64,000 nucleotides of DNA, taken from the NCBI GenBank assembly GCA_034509735.1, contig JACGWO010000005.1, forward strand, positions 13,691,264-13,755,263. Reading direction: 5' to 3'. The DNA is from Sesamum alatum (taxonomy: Eukaryota; Streptophyta; Magnoliopsida; Lamiales; Pedaliaceae). The first letter of the stretch is position 1, and the number at the start of each line of letters is the position of its first letter. Below, piece after piece: positions 32,056-43,529 of the stretch. The position numbers were made by a program, and so were the translations under genes. The notes beneath the pieces were generated by a model. The model was not told the DNA's origin, made no database searches, and was given only the letters and a program-made list of their open reading frames with translations.

Positions 32056-32165
32056 ATCCTCTGCCAATGGAGACAAATGACTGGAGTTATTTCCAGACAT
32101 GCTTCATGTATGACACGTGTTGTTGTATGTGTGACACGTGTTGCTGCATGTATGACACACATGTC
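32056..32165 (-). repeat. right inverted repeat of the pararetrovirus locus
   Basis: Reverse complement of 27405-27500, with TGACACGTGTTG present twice in a 24-bp tandem repeat and a third degenerate copy ending ACACACATG. Gypsy gag code starts immediately after it. Confidence 0.75.
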
Positions 32166-33267
32166 TTTATTGGAGAAAGATGCATTGGATTGGTGGGAAA
32201 CTGTTCCAGGGAGTAGGAATCGACCAATCACTTTAACATGGAATGATTTCTTGAGGGAATTTGCTGAGAAATACACTCCACCGGTCTACAGAAACCGTAA
32301 AGAAAGTTGAATTTCTGGAATTAAAGCAGAATGATTTGTCTGTTGCCGAATACGAGCTACAATTTGTGAGGCTATCCAAATATGCTCCAGAAGAGGTAAG
32401 TACTGATGAATTGAGGCCAACCGATTTGAAAGAGGCCTGAGGCTTGAGATACGAGAGAAGATAGCAATTAAACCTCCAAGTTACAGTGCACTTTTGGAAG
32501 TAGCATTGAGAGCTGAAGAGACATCCGTAGAGAGGAATTCCGCTGAAGCTAAACAAAAGAAGTGGACAGGTAATCCTAACTTTACAGCGCGACCAAGTGG
32601 GTGCAGTTTTTTTAAGAGTTCTGGTTTTCAAAGAGGTGGGTATAGAGGCCGAGGAATGAGTCAAACTAATAGGTCTCCATCAATGTCTTTGAGTAGAGGC
32701 GGGTCTATCTCAGTCGGATTTGGGGGAAGACAGGGTCCAACCAGATCGTTTAGTGGAAGGTCTATTCCCTCGTGCACGAATTGCGGGAGAAAACACACCG
32801 GTGAATGTTGGGGAGTCCAGCCAATCATATGTTATCGTTGCCACCAACCAGGGCATATTGTCAGGGATTGTCCTACGTTGAGAGTTGATGCCAGTGGATC
32901 CCAAATTTCAGGACCAAGTAGTGTGGGGGAAAATGTGCAACGGGCTAGTATAAGTAGGGGTCGAGGAAGAGGTGGTCGAGGTAGCGGGACTATTTCTACA
33001 ATATCGACTGGACAGAGTAGTCAATCTCAGCCACAAGCAAGGGTGTATGCCATCACCAGGGAACAAGCTCCTACTGCACCTGAGGTTATTACTGGTTCCT
33101 TTTCTATTTGCAATTCTGGTGGGCATGTGTTAATTGATCCAGGATCTACCTGTTCATTTATATCACATAATTTTGCATCACGTGTGCATGCTAGTATGAA
33201 CAGTTGGGGCATGACTTATGTGTATCTATGCCTGCTGGTGGGGTTATATTTGTTAATACCCTTGTGA
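32166..33267 (+). pseudogene. gag and protease start of Ty3/gypsy element G
   Basis: The code starts inside a Retrotrans_gag domain (LEKDALDWWETVPGS, then LTWNDFLREFAEKY), shifts frame near 32304 and has a second break near 32440. It is open from 32494 to 33267. That frame holds Gly/Ser/Arg-rich sequence, two zinc knuckles (CTNCGRKHTGECW and CYRCHQPGHIVRDC), an RGRGRGGRG stretch and the protease start with VLIDPGSTCSFIS, where DPGST replaces the usual D-S/T-G. The N-terminal gag and 5' LTR are missing: the left edge abuts the pararetrovirus repeat, so G is 5'-truncated. It belongs to the chromodomain gypsy group (Tekay/Del-like), judged from the 3' part. Confidence 0.85.
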
Positions 33268-34970
33268 GATCTTGTCCAATAATAGTGGATAGTGTCACAC
33301 TATATGCAGATTTGGTTGTGATAAACCTTAGGGAGTTTGATGTTATCCTAGGGATGGATTGGTTATCTAGTAATCAGCTTTGGTGGACTGTCAAACAAAA
33401 GAAGGTGGCTGTAGAAATCAATGGCAAATGAAGACGGTTATAGTGGGAGAAAGAAAAGTTATACCTAACTGCTTAATTTCTGCTGTGCTGCTTTTTTAAT
33501 TTAATTAAAGAAGGGTGTGAAGCATATCTAGCTAGTATTACGTGATACTACGAAGGTCAGTCCGGGTGTGTCAGATGTTGACCAGTAGTTAAGGAATTTC
33601 CTGATGTTTTTCTAGAAGCATTACCTGGGTTACCACCTCATCGAGAAGTAGATTTTGAAAAATAGCAAACTATTCCTGGGGCAGCACCTATCTCTCAATT
33701 GCACCATATAGAATGACTCCACTTGAACTGAAAGAATTAAAGAAGCAATTAGAAGAATTACTCGATAAGGGATTTATACGACCAAGTGATTTTCGCCCTG
33801 GGGAGCACCAGTGTTATTCGTAAAGAAGAAGGATGGGAGTATGAGATTATGATGTTGATTTTATAGGCAATTGAATCGGATCACAATTAAGAACAAGTAT
33901 CCTTTGCCACGAGATAGATGATCTGCTTGACCAGTTAAAGTGTGCAACTGTGTTTTCAAAATTTGACTTGAGAATCAGGGTATTGGCAATTGCAGATCGA
34001 AGAAAGGGTCTATTCACAAGACAGCTTTTCGAACCAGGTATGGTCATTATGAATTTGTTGTTATTGCCGTTTGGGTTAACGAATGCCCCCTGCTGCTTTT
34101 ATGTAGTTGATGAACAAAACCTTAACAGCCATTCCTTGATCAATTTGTGATTGTGTTTATTGAGATATTCTGATATAACTCTAGTAGTTCACGAGGAACA
34201 TGAACAACATTTAAGGACAGTTTTACAAATCTTTGAGGGAAAAACAACTGGTATGCTAAAATTTAGTAAATGTGAGTTTTGGATGGAGGAGATTGCTTTC
34301 TTAGGGCATGTTGTTTCGAAAGCAAGGGGTACAACCTGATCCGGCAAAAGTTAAGGCTATTTTGGAGTGGAGCCACCTAAAAAATGCATCGGAAGTTCGC
34401 AGTTTTCTAAGATTGGTTGGGTATTATAGAAGATTGTAAAAAGACTTCTCTATGATTGCGAAGCCTCTGACGAATTTATTAAAGAAGAATGCACCATTCA
34501 AATTGGAACAACATGTGTGATCAGAGTTTTGAAGAGTTAAAGAAAAAACTTACCTCAGCACCTATTCTTGCATTTGCCATCTGGGAATGGAGGACTATGT
34601 GGTATATACTGATGCTTCACAGCAAGGACTCGGATGTGTTTTGATGCAACATGGAAGGGTTATAGCTTATGTACTTGAGGCAGGCAGTTGAGGCTGCAAT
34701 GAATTGAACTATCCGACCATGATCTAGAATTGGCAGCGATTGTGCATGCATTGAAAATCTGGAGGCATTATCTGTAAATGGAGAGACGTTTCAAATATTA
34801 CAGATCATAAAAGTTTAAAGTATATTCCAACACAGGAAAGAGTTGATTTGAGGCAAAGAAGGTGGATCGAGCTGTTGAAGGACTACCAATTGTACTATTG
34901 ATTATCACCCTGGAAAAGCAAATGTAGTTGCAGATGCGTTGAAGTAGAAAGGTGGGTCCAATTAGTAGGT
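33204..34970 (+). pseudogene. protease end, RT and RNase H of gypsy element G
   Basis: Protease end VINLREFDVILGMDWLS is open to 33431. RT motifs follow in shifting frames: FPDVFLEALPGLPPHREVDF near 33600, KFDLR and YWQLQI-type bases near 33960, LPFGLTNAP near 34065, then the catalytic FIDD block near 34155-34168, where one base is missing and the frame breaks. LGHVVS near 34305 is followed by connection and RNase H pieces (YTDASQQGLG near 34600, DYHPGKAN near 34900). Many single-base indels make it non-functional. Confidence 0.8.
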
Positions 34971-36570
34971 ATGATTTGCTTATAATGTGGAAGTATTAGC
35001 TACCCTCAGTAGCAATGAATGTGAGTTTTAGCGTTGGTGATGATCTTTTACTTGCCACTCTTCAAGTGAAGCCCTCCCTTAGGGACAAGTTAAGAATGCA
35101 CAGAATAGTGATCTGTACTTGCAGAAAATGAAAGCCAAGGCACAAGAAAGGAAAGAACGATCAAATATGTAATACAAGAAGATGGTTATGTTATTAAATG
35201 GGAAGCGTATGTGTGTGCGAATGTAGAGGAATTGAGAATCCGGAATTATGCACGAGAGAGCACTATGCACCGTATGCTATGCATCCTGCAGTACCAAATG
35301 TAATCGAGATTTGAGACCCTACTATTGGTGCCAACCATGAAGAAAAGATGTTGCAGAGTTTGTGGCTAAATGTTTAACTTGTCAGCAAGTTAAGCAGAAC
35401 ACCAAGCACCAGCCGGTAAGCTTCATCCTTTAATCTATACCTGAATGGAAATGGGGAAAAATTACTATGGATTTTGTCAATTGGGTTACCACGCTACATC
35501 AGGGAAACATGATGCTATTGGGTAATCGTGGATAGATTGACTAAATCGGCTTCACTTTTTGCCGAGTAAGACAAAATGATTCTTTAGATAAGTTGGTTGA
35601 GTTGTAACGTTTCAGACAGAAAAATTGTTGAGATTACATGGGGTTCCTACTTCTATAGTCTCCGAAGAGATCCTCAATTTACGTCTCATTTTTGGGGAAG
35701 CTTGCAAAGGCATTAGGTACAAGCTTGCACTTCAGTACGGCATTTCATCCTCAGACAGATGGACAATCAGAAAGGACCATCAGACGTTAGAAGATATGAT
35801 GAAGAGCTTGCGTATATTGAGTTCAGAGGGAACTGGGATGATTCATTTACCACTGATAGAATTGCATATAATAATAGTTTTCATTCTAGTATTTGGTTAT
35901 GTCTCCGTATGAAGTCTTTGTATGGAAGAAAAATGTCGAAGTCCAATCTGTTGGGACGTTGAGGATTAAGACAACTTGAGGGCCCGAATTAGTCCTAAGA
36001 AACGGTGGGATAAGGTACAGACAGTTAAAAAGTATTTGAAGGCGCTCAAGATCGGCAGAAAAGTTATGTTGACAAACATCGCCGGGATATGGAATATGAG
36101 TGGGAGAAAAAGTTTTTCTGAAAGTATCACCATGGAGGGAATCTTAAGATTCGGGTAAGCAAGGAAAGTTAAGTCCGAGATATATTGGGCCGTATGAAAT
36201 TATCGACGAGAGTTGGACCACTAGCGCTTATCGATTAGCATTACCAGCAGAGTGTCTCATATACATGATGTGTTCCATGTGTCCATGTTACGCTCGATAT
36301 CGATCTGAGCCTAGTCACATCTGCGTGAACCAAAGATAAAATATCAGAAGGATTAACGTACATAGAGAACCAATAGAAATTTTGGATCGGAGTATAAAGA
36401 AGTGAGGAATAAAGAAATACCTATGGTGAAGTAAAATGGAGTCATCACTTCCTAGAAAGCCACTTGGGAGTTAAGGAGAGTATGAGAGAGAAGTATCCAT
36501 ATATATTCTCTGAGCCGGCTATTCGTTTAATTAAATTTCGGGAGACGAAATTTTTTATTAGGAGGGGAAT
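34971..36570 (+). pseudogene. integrase with chromodomain of gypsy element G
   Basis: The zinc-binding part with CLTCQQVKQ is near 35370. Core traces ITMDFV near 35461 and the TAFHPQTDGQSE-type block near 35740 follow, and GIRWDKVQTVKK-like code near 36000. The C-terminal part has LRFGKQGKLSPRYIGPYEI near 36145 and a chromodomain-like end with REPIEILDRSIKK near 36365 and WSHH...ATWE near 36435. The chromodomain at the integrase end places G among chromoviruses (Tekay/Del type). The polypurine run AGGAGGGGAAT ends at 36570. Confidence 0.78.
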
Positions 36571-38610
36571 TGTGACGCCCACAAATTTTAGTCATAATTA
36601 TGGCGTTAATTGGTAATTATTTAGAAGAAATTTAATTAGATAATAGATAATAGTATAGATTAAATTTGTGTATCATATTAAGACTTGAACGGAGTGAATT
36701 GAGCTTTGTATAATATCTGGGGAGCAAATTATATTAATTAAGAAATTAGAAAGGACGTAATGTGGTATTTTGAAAATGTTATAAAAAATTAAAAAAAAAA
36801 AGAAAAAAAGGAAAAAAGAGGGGTGGGATAAATGATGGGCGAGCCACCCCCCCATTATTTAATCACACACACACACATCCTAAAACACACACATTGCACT
36901 ATAACATTACAAACAAACAGGTTCGGCAAAAATTTAGGTAAGTATATTTTTATTTTAATTAATTATATTTATATAATCTATATTATTTAATAAGTGTATT
37001 TATTAAATGTAGTTTATACTATTCGATTTAGTGTTTAACCGGCAGAATTTTATGAATTTGAGTATTTATAATTAGTGCCTGGTTAAATGTCTCAATTAAA
37101 TTAGGTGTTAAATTAATGGCTTAAACTGCTTATTTACTAGATTTAATAATTTCTACAATTATTGGCTTAGTTTATCGGTTGGAAAATTTTATTGAGAAAT
37201 ATTATAGAATTAATATATGAAAATGTTATATTTACTAAAAATGAAGTATGTTTCGTGATAATTAATCAAATGGTTATTGAGAATGTAGATATAGTAAATG
37301 AGGTGTTTATGAAATATTGAGATATTGTCGAAAATATATATAATTACTATTTAATATTTTACTTTAGAAGTTACGATACTTTGTGTGTTGATTATATGCA
37401 TTATAACTTATTATAGGATAAGGGGGATAAGGTGAATGATTGAGCGACTCCTACGTACAAGTAGATCGTTGTAAGTCGAGTAAAGTAAATAATTAGTGCT
37501 ACTTATATACTATGTTCTTTATTTCTATTAGTGTGTACGTAAATAATTAATATTATCTATATATGTTTCACCTTCTTAGTGATATTACTTTTATGTGAGC
37601 CGATGATTCGTGCTACACTAATATATTTTGAAATTGTTACGAGTGTGTTGATGATTACTTTGAATGATTATGTCGTGAAAGTAAAATGAGCCAGTTTATG
37701 TGCTTGTACGTGAAAAATGTTGCTATGTGGTTTTATGTGGCCTAGTTGGCTTACAAGAACGGTGATATGTGGAATCGAGGGAGTGATGGAAATTAAATGT
37801 AATTATGATATGAATACCCTTGATTGTTTGAATAGCCTATGTGGCAAAATGAAATGAAAAGAGCTATGATGCGATATGAAAGAACTATGATGCGATGTGA
37901 AAAGAGCTATGAGCGAAAATGAAAGAGCTTTGATGCGAAATGAGATTGATAAGCCTGCGTGTGGCATGCCAAGGGGATTCATGTATACATATATGAATGA
38001 ATAGTGAGGTTGAGTTGGAGAAAAACACTATATCACCTTTCTGGTAAGCCAACTAGGAAAAATACAAGTTGATTGGTTATCGTGTTATGGGAATGAGTAC
38101 GTGGAGAAATAAAATGAAATGTGCTGATTAAGTTGATTATATTATTATACGTTGCTTGTTTTTGTCTTGTTGATATAATTGAGGTGTGTGTTAGTGGTAC
38201 CGGTTATTTACTTATTGAGTTGCAGGCTCACCCCTCTGCTAATATTTTCAGGTGTAGATTTTGCTGTGCCTATTCATGACAACTAGGTCCACGGTTTGCA
38301 TTCCAGTCAGGTCGGGCCAGTATGCAGTTTCTCTCCTTTATCATAAATGGAAATAGAATTCACATTTTGGATTAAAAGCGAGAATAGCATGTGAACTAAT
38401 TATAATAGTCCCATTTTTGTCGTACTTGATATATGTATATATGATCTTGTGGATGAGATATTAAATATTCTTGTTGTGATGATGAGAACTATGTGTATAT
38501 ATACTCAATAGGGGACTAGATTATGTGCCTAATTATACATATAATCAGGGTTTACATTAAGTGTGATATTTAGAAAAGATATAGTCGCAGTGCCGTTAGA
38601 GGGTGCTACA
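36571..38610 (+). repeat. 3' LTR of gypsy element G
   Basis: 2040 bp, starting TGTGACGCCCACAAATTTTA, the usual Tekay-type LTR start, and ending GGGTGCTACA. It carries a short A/T run and a CACACA tract near 36863. The sequence after it is copia LTR, so TGTCG (38611-38615) is the candidate right-hand target duplication. Confidence 0.88.
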
Positions 38611-38978
38611 TGTCGCCATGAAACACGGCAATCATCCCAATGAACACGACTCTTGATGCAAAGTCTCAATAAGACTCTCGATGCTTCTGTCTCCAGGTCC
38701 TCGACTTGGAACGTTTCAGACCCACTCTTAATCAGTTGATTTCATGACCACCATCCAATGCGTGGCCCAATTGCATGAGTTGTTATCCGTGGTCTCTAGG
38801 CTTTGTTGCGATATAAGTAAAACATCGTCTTACATATTTAAGATGAGCGCAACAAAAGAAGGTACCATTGGTGACAAACACTCATCTTATTCATCACATA
38901 ATATTATATTACATCAAGGTTGTCAAATAGGTAACAAAACGCAAACCTATTGGCTTTCTGGTCACCTATTCTAAAACA
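38611..38978 (-). repeat. fragment of a minus-strand copia LTR (E/F type)
   Basis: On minus, from 38978, it starts TGTTTTAGAATAGGTGACC and continues GAAAGCCAATAGGTTTG, then GGTACCTTCTTTTGTTGCGC, GTTTCATGACC and GTGTTTCATGGCGACA. This matches the first 370 bp of the LTRs at 48416 and 55755. It stops where gypsy G is inserted. Its continuation would lie beyond the missing left end of G and is not in the window. Confidence 0.82.
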
Positions 38979-39518
38979 CCTTTTAATACAGGGAATTTTT
39001 TGTAGGGTCATTCCCACTTTAGTAGCCATTTCCATATCCATGGAAGTGGTGAATTCCATAAAAAAAAGAAAAATGAGGCAATTCCTTCAATCTATTTTTT
39101 TGTGATTTTTCGCCTGGATAATTTTTTGGCGAAACAATTGGTCCATTCCATATAATAACCCTGGAAAATTCAGGGAGTACAGAAATTGGAGGACATAATT
39201 TAACCCATTGAAATACTTAATTTGGTACTCCTCTTGTTGAAAAACCTACTGGACAAATTTTGAAAAACCACGTGTGTTTTCTCTTATAATTTTGATAGAG
39301 AAAAATTTTGTTGAATGACCAACATAGTCCCAATATAATTGAATTTTATCGGGGATTTTAGATTCCGGGTGAATATATTCTTTTTCACCTAATGAGTTTG
39401 ATTCCCAATTCAACAACATTTGATATATTTTTTTATTACTGCTTTTGAGTAATTAAATTCTTTTCCCTTGTTCGAATAAGTAGTGAGTAATTTCAAACAC
39501 TTTTCATTACCTTCAGGA
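38979..39518 (-). pseudogene. second pararetrovirus fragment, left part
   Basis: Minus-strand code with stops, including an ESKIPDKIQLYWDYVG block near 39370 and a MEFTTSMDMEMATKVG block near 39040. The SKIPD block has a counterpart on minus near 28870, after the RNase H of the first viral locus, so this is the ORF that follows pol. It is not open. The fragment is split from its upstream part (40813-41175) by the hairpin transposon. Confidence 0.5.
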
Positions 39519-39528
39519 TGCACTCATA
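39519..39528 (+). repeat. target site duplication of the hairpin transposon
   Basis: TGCACTCATA at 39519-39528 is repeated exactly at 40803-40812 on the other side of the element. Confidence 0.9.
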
Positions 39529-40802
39529 GGCTTATTTATATAAATATTACAAATATAAATAAAATTACAACAGTACCTCATTATGGAGTATTGTTGCAAA
39601 AATGGTGCAACTCGCAGCCGAGCATAGCGACCGCACATTTTCCTTTTTTTTAATATAAAAATTGCTTGGGTCGCTAGCTAAGCTAGCGAGCGACCCATGC
39701 AGTTTTTTTTTCAAATTAAATTTTTATTTTTGTTTTGTGTTCTTTTTCTAATTTAGGTATTATTTTTAGAATATATTAAGTATTAATTATTATGAATTGT
39801 TTATTTAATATTTATAATTAAAAAATATTAATAAATACAAGTTATATAAAACATTTAATTAATTTGGTGACAATTAAATAAATTCTATACAAAACGAAAA
39901 TCAAAATATTAGTTTCATTATTTAGTTGTATACGATCCAGATTTGATACATTCGTCTGACACAAAATGAGCTTGGCTTTTTTGGAATTGAATACGAATGT
40001 ACTACTCGCATTGCACGTGCTTGTGGGGCCACACTACAAAAAAAATTAAAAATTAGTGACAAAAAAAAAATCAAGTGAACAATTTCAATATTGTCAACTA
40101 ATTAATATATATATCTGGTGACAAGAATGTTTATTTTGTCAAAAATAATGAAATTCATGATTTTAATAATTAATACTATTTGGTAAAAATTATTTATTAC
40201 CCTATGAATTAGTAACAAAAAATGTTGCACAAAGATGTCCTTACATATAATTAGTGGCAACTAGAGACAACAAATAATAGCTGTCACTATAGATATATCT
40301 CTAATTGTATTTATCGACAACTTTTTACATAAATTTTTATCACTAATAATATATATATTGTCAAGTTAAAAATAGTTGTTACTTAATATATATTTTTAGT
40401 GATAATCTATCAAAGCTGGATCGTACAACCAAATAATGAAACTAATTATTTGATTTTCGTTTTTTGTTAGAAATTTATTAATTGTCACAAAATTAATTAG
40501 ATATTTTGTATACTTGTTTTTTAATAGGTATTATATTTAATTATAAATATTAAATAAATAATTTTTTTAATATTAATTGATTAATACTTAATTATTCTAA
40601 AAAATAATACTTCAATTAAAAACACAAAAAAAAAAAAAAACACAAAAAAAAAATTGCCCTGCATTTCTTTATATTAAAAAAAAAGGGAAATGGTGTGGTC
40701 GCTAGCTCGGCTAGCGATTCACACCATTTTTGCAACAATACTCCAAAATGGGGTATTGTTGTAATTTTTATTTATTTTTGTAATATTTAATATAAATAAG
40801 CC
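39529..40802. mobile_element. Mutator-like foldback element with about 0.4-kb inverted arms
   Basis: 1274 bp flanked by the 10-bp duplication TGCACTCATA. The ends are GGCTTATTTATAT and its complement ATAAATAAGCC. The arms match inward for roughly 400 bp with small gaps: GTATTGTTGCAA, the GGTCGCTAGCT blocks (with their own small palindromes, GCTAGCTAAGCTAGC and GCTAGCTCGGCTAGC), and ATTATTTAGTTGTATACGAT against ATCGTACAACCAAATAAT. The central part, about 39960-40395, is unpaired and contains CACTACAAAAAAAATT and several GTGACAA motifs, which suggest CACTA-type sequence caught in the loop. No transposase is encoded. A TSD of 9-11 bp with long arms is the Mutator pattern. Confidence 0.85.
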
Positions 40803-40812
40803 TGCACTCATA

Positions 40813-41175
40813 ATGAGCTCTCGTTTATATGAACCTACTGTGAATGATGTCCCATCCAAATATCTTTTCATTAGATACCATGGATCTTTCTCTCCCATCT
40901 TAAATCCTCATTTTTTCAGGAGTATAATTACTTCCTGATGTTCACTAAATTTATAGTTTGCTAATTCATCTTCTTCTTGAAGTATTTTAGTATAAGATAC
41001 TGAAGAAGATGATACTTCTTCGCAGCGATTTTTTTCTGCTCCTTTAAATATGAGGAATTTGCTGGGAAGAGCTCATTCTCTTCTTCAGAGATTTTATATA
41101 TTTTTAATTCTAGAGAATGTTCTCTTTAATTAGTGATCTATTAACCTTGGCGTATAATTTCGCCTGGTCTAAATA
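40813..41175 (-). pseudogene. second pararetrovirus fragment, right part
   Basis: Minus-strand code, upstream of 38979-39518 before the transposon inserted. From 41175 it reads YLDQAKLYAKVNRSLIKEN, a Glu-rich stretch with ISEEENELFPANSSYLK, and EKDPWYLMKRYLDGTSFTVG near 40880, with frame changes between them. The DQAKLY bases recur at 28480-28500 in the first locus. The product is unassigned; a transactivator or pol-adjacent ORF is the best guess. Confidence 0.5.
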
Positions 41176-43529
41176 ATAGATTAGGCTGGAGGGAGAGAAG
41201 GGCGAAATGTCACAAAAGTACTTTTCAGACCCAGCCGCGGTCAACGCGCGTGATACCACCAACTATTGGCTTCATGGGGTTTTTTAAATTTTGTTTCATA
41301 TCACAAGGCGATAATTGGTACTTTGATTTTCACAGGGGTTTTTTTTAACATTCCTAATATCACAGGGGGTCCTTTTATTTTTCGCATTGAAAATATAACA
41401 TCAAAATATCAACTATGACCATTGTCTGTTTACAAAATAAATTTTTAAAACAGGCATCGGGGTGTCAACAACAAACCCTATTAACACAATATTTGTTGAT
41501 TCAATAAAATACTTTTAATGGTGGGCCTCACAATGCCTTTATTGTGTGTCCCAACACAAAGCACGTCTTCTTTCTAAAGAATATATTTTTATTTTCACAA
41601 TATTTCTATCTAGCATTGTATGAATATATGTGCTTTATATAAATTATTATAAACTAATAAACGTTTTCGTCCTTTGTCACGATGCTGGTGATGCAAATTT
41701 TTGTTGGGTTCTTTTAAAGATATTCAAAAACAGAAAAAAAAAAAAAAAAAAAAAAACAAAAGTGAACATCGCCGCATGAACGCGCGCTCTTTGTATTTCA
41801 CATAGTCGGCGCACACGTCTTACGCGCACTATTTCGACAACAAAAATGTTCTAACAGTGTGGGGGTTCTCCTGTCAATTTCGTTAACCACTTTTTGTTTA
41901 AGCGGCTTTGCCTAAAAAAAATATTTTCTTAAATTATGAAATTTTTTATTTAATTATTTTGTTATTACTTCAAATTATATCGCACTTACTCTTTACACAC
42001 ACTGCTTTGTGCTAACATGTTATTTTTTTTTTTAATCTTCAGTGGACCTATTTTTTGTTATATAAATATGGGCCTCTAGGTCTGCTTTGGTTAAAAGATG
42101 AATCCGTCATGGATATATAAATTCTATTTTCATGTATTGCTTGACTAAATTATTATTTCGGTCTATGCATTTGGTCATTTGTAATAATGGATCCGTTAAT
42201 TTTCGATCGGATGTTTTTCCGCGGAGAGGGCACCGATGCTCCTGTCTGTGTATATCAAGAGTAGGTGTGTATTGTTGCCTCCAATAATTATTTCTGTTGG
42301 ATAGAGTGCAAACCTTGGAATGGACTTAAGGAAGCATCTGTTGTGCGACGTGGAGAGAACAACCTATGTTTCTTATTAGGATCATGTTTGCGTACCACAA
42401 CCTCCATTATTCGTAACAAGAACTTCATTTGTCCATTGTACTCCGAGCGAAACCAAACCGCTAGCACGGTGCACCTTGTGTTGGTGTCGAAATTCGTTTT
42501 TTTCGTGTGTCTGTGTCTAGGATCTGATGTGCAAAGCAACAATGATATATGCATTCTACATCATTTATTTTATTTTTATTAGTTTGTTCTGTGCATTTTT
42601 GTGGTATCAATTTTCTGTATGCGTCATTGTTCTTAATTAGTTTAGGTGAGCATGGTCAATTGAACATTATATTTGTATATTATTTATTGGGGAGTTACTT
42701 TCCGATCAAGGCAATATTGGTTTTAATAACCCAACTACCTTAAGCGAAATTTCTCTCGAAAATCCAAATTGTCTACTACTACGTGACTTCCACGTGTGTT
42801 GCTTTAGTGATTTTATGGTCAATGGTGTCAGCACGCATTCTTTTGTGCAATATATCTTGTGTATTAGTCTGTGAATCAGTATATTGTGAACTTTACGCAA
42901 AGTCTCTGCCTATTTACGTACTCTGACTTAATTAATTAAAACAAAATAAAATCATTACAATTATTAACAACTAATTATCTTAACTGGAAAAAGCATTGGC
43001 AATTGTGGGTTTCATAGTTGCTGGTTTTTGGTTTGTTTGAGAAACATTTCTAAAGAGCATTTGCTATTGACAAAGATCGAGTATTTGTGTTTATTATTTC
43101 TTATAATTATATGTCAATGTTTTATATGTCGGTGTTTGATATTTCATGTCTATGGGTGTATACAAGCGAAAATATGGTTTCACAGACATTTTTAAATCTG
43201 CATATTTTTTATTGTTTTGGTCCAAACCAACATCGCGAATTGGGTCCTTTGTAACCCATCGCCTTTTGAGCATTTCAAATCGCTTCCCTAATATTATCGT
43301 TAAAATGCAATTTATACATTACTTGAAAGTTCATACTTATATATTCGTGTGGATTATCATCTACCATGTTCCAAGTGTTCAATCTTAACATCTGACAAAA
43401 ATCCGATCATTAGATATAATCACGCTGACGCTAATGTTAACGCGTTGAACTTTGACATCCTCGGAGTAATGGATCTAGAGGTATTACATTACAAAATAGT
43501 ACAGGCATTAGGCTGCCAAGTAATTTTGT
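41176..43529. other. AT-rich region without recognised gene
   Basis: About 2.3 kb with only short ORFs. The largest, 42265-42582 plus and 42554-42288 minus, overlap one another and match no family I know. A 24-base A-run lies at about 41732-41756. Two similar stretches, ATATCACAAGGCG and ATATCACAGGGGG (near 41300 and 41370), sit 70 bp apart. It may hold old non-autonomous DNA transposons; I see no boundaries. Confidence 0.4.

Larger units (their letters stand above)
27405..32165. mobile_element. rearranged endogenous pararetrovirus (Caulimoviridae)
   Basis: The locus has the parts of a plant pararetrovirus genome but in mixed orientation. A TATA promoter, leader and Met-tRNA primer site are on plus (27549-28307). 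Protease end, RT and RNase H are on minus (30742 down to 28877). Movement-protein end, coat-protein zinc knuckle and protease start are on plus (30743-32055). About 95 bp at the two ends are inverted copies of each other. Family evidence is the coupling of a movement-protein-like ORF, a CCHC coat region, an aspartic protease, RT/RNase H and the absence of integrase. All ORFs carry stops and frameshifts, so it is a dead genomic fossil. The genus is not resolved. Confidence 0.8.

Noticed and set aside
41732..41756. A-run as a LINE or SINE tail
   Set aside because: No reverse transcriptase, pol III boxes or flanking duplication seen.
42265..42582. 105-codon plus frame and overlapping minus frame 42288-42554
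   Set aside because: No known motif, no conserved neighbour and both strands equally open; not enough to call a gene.
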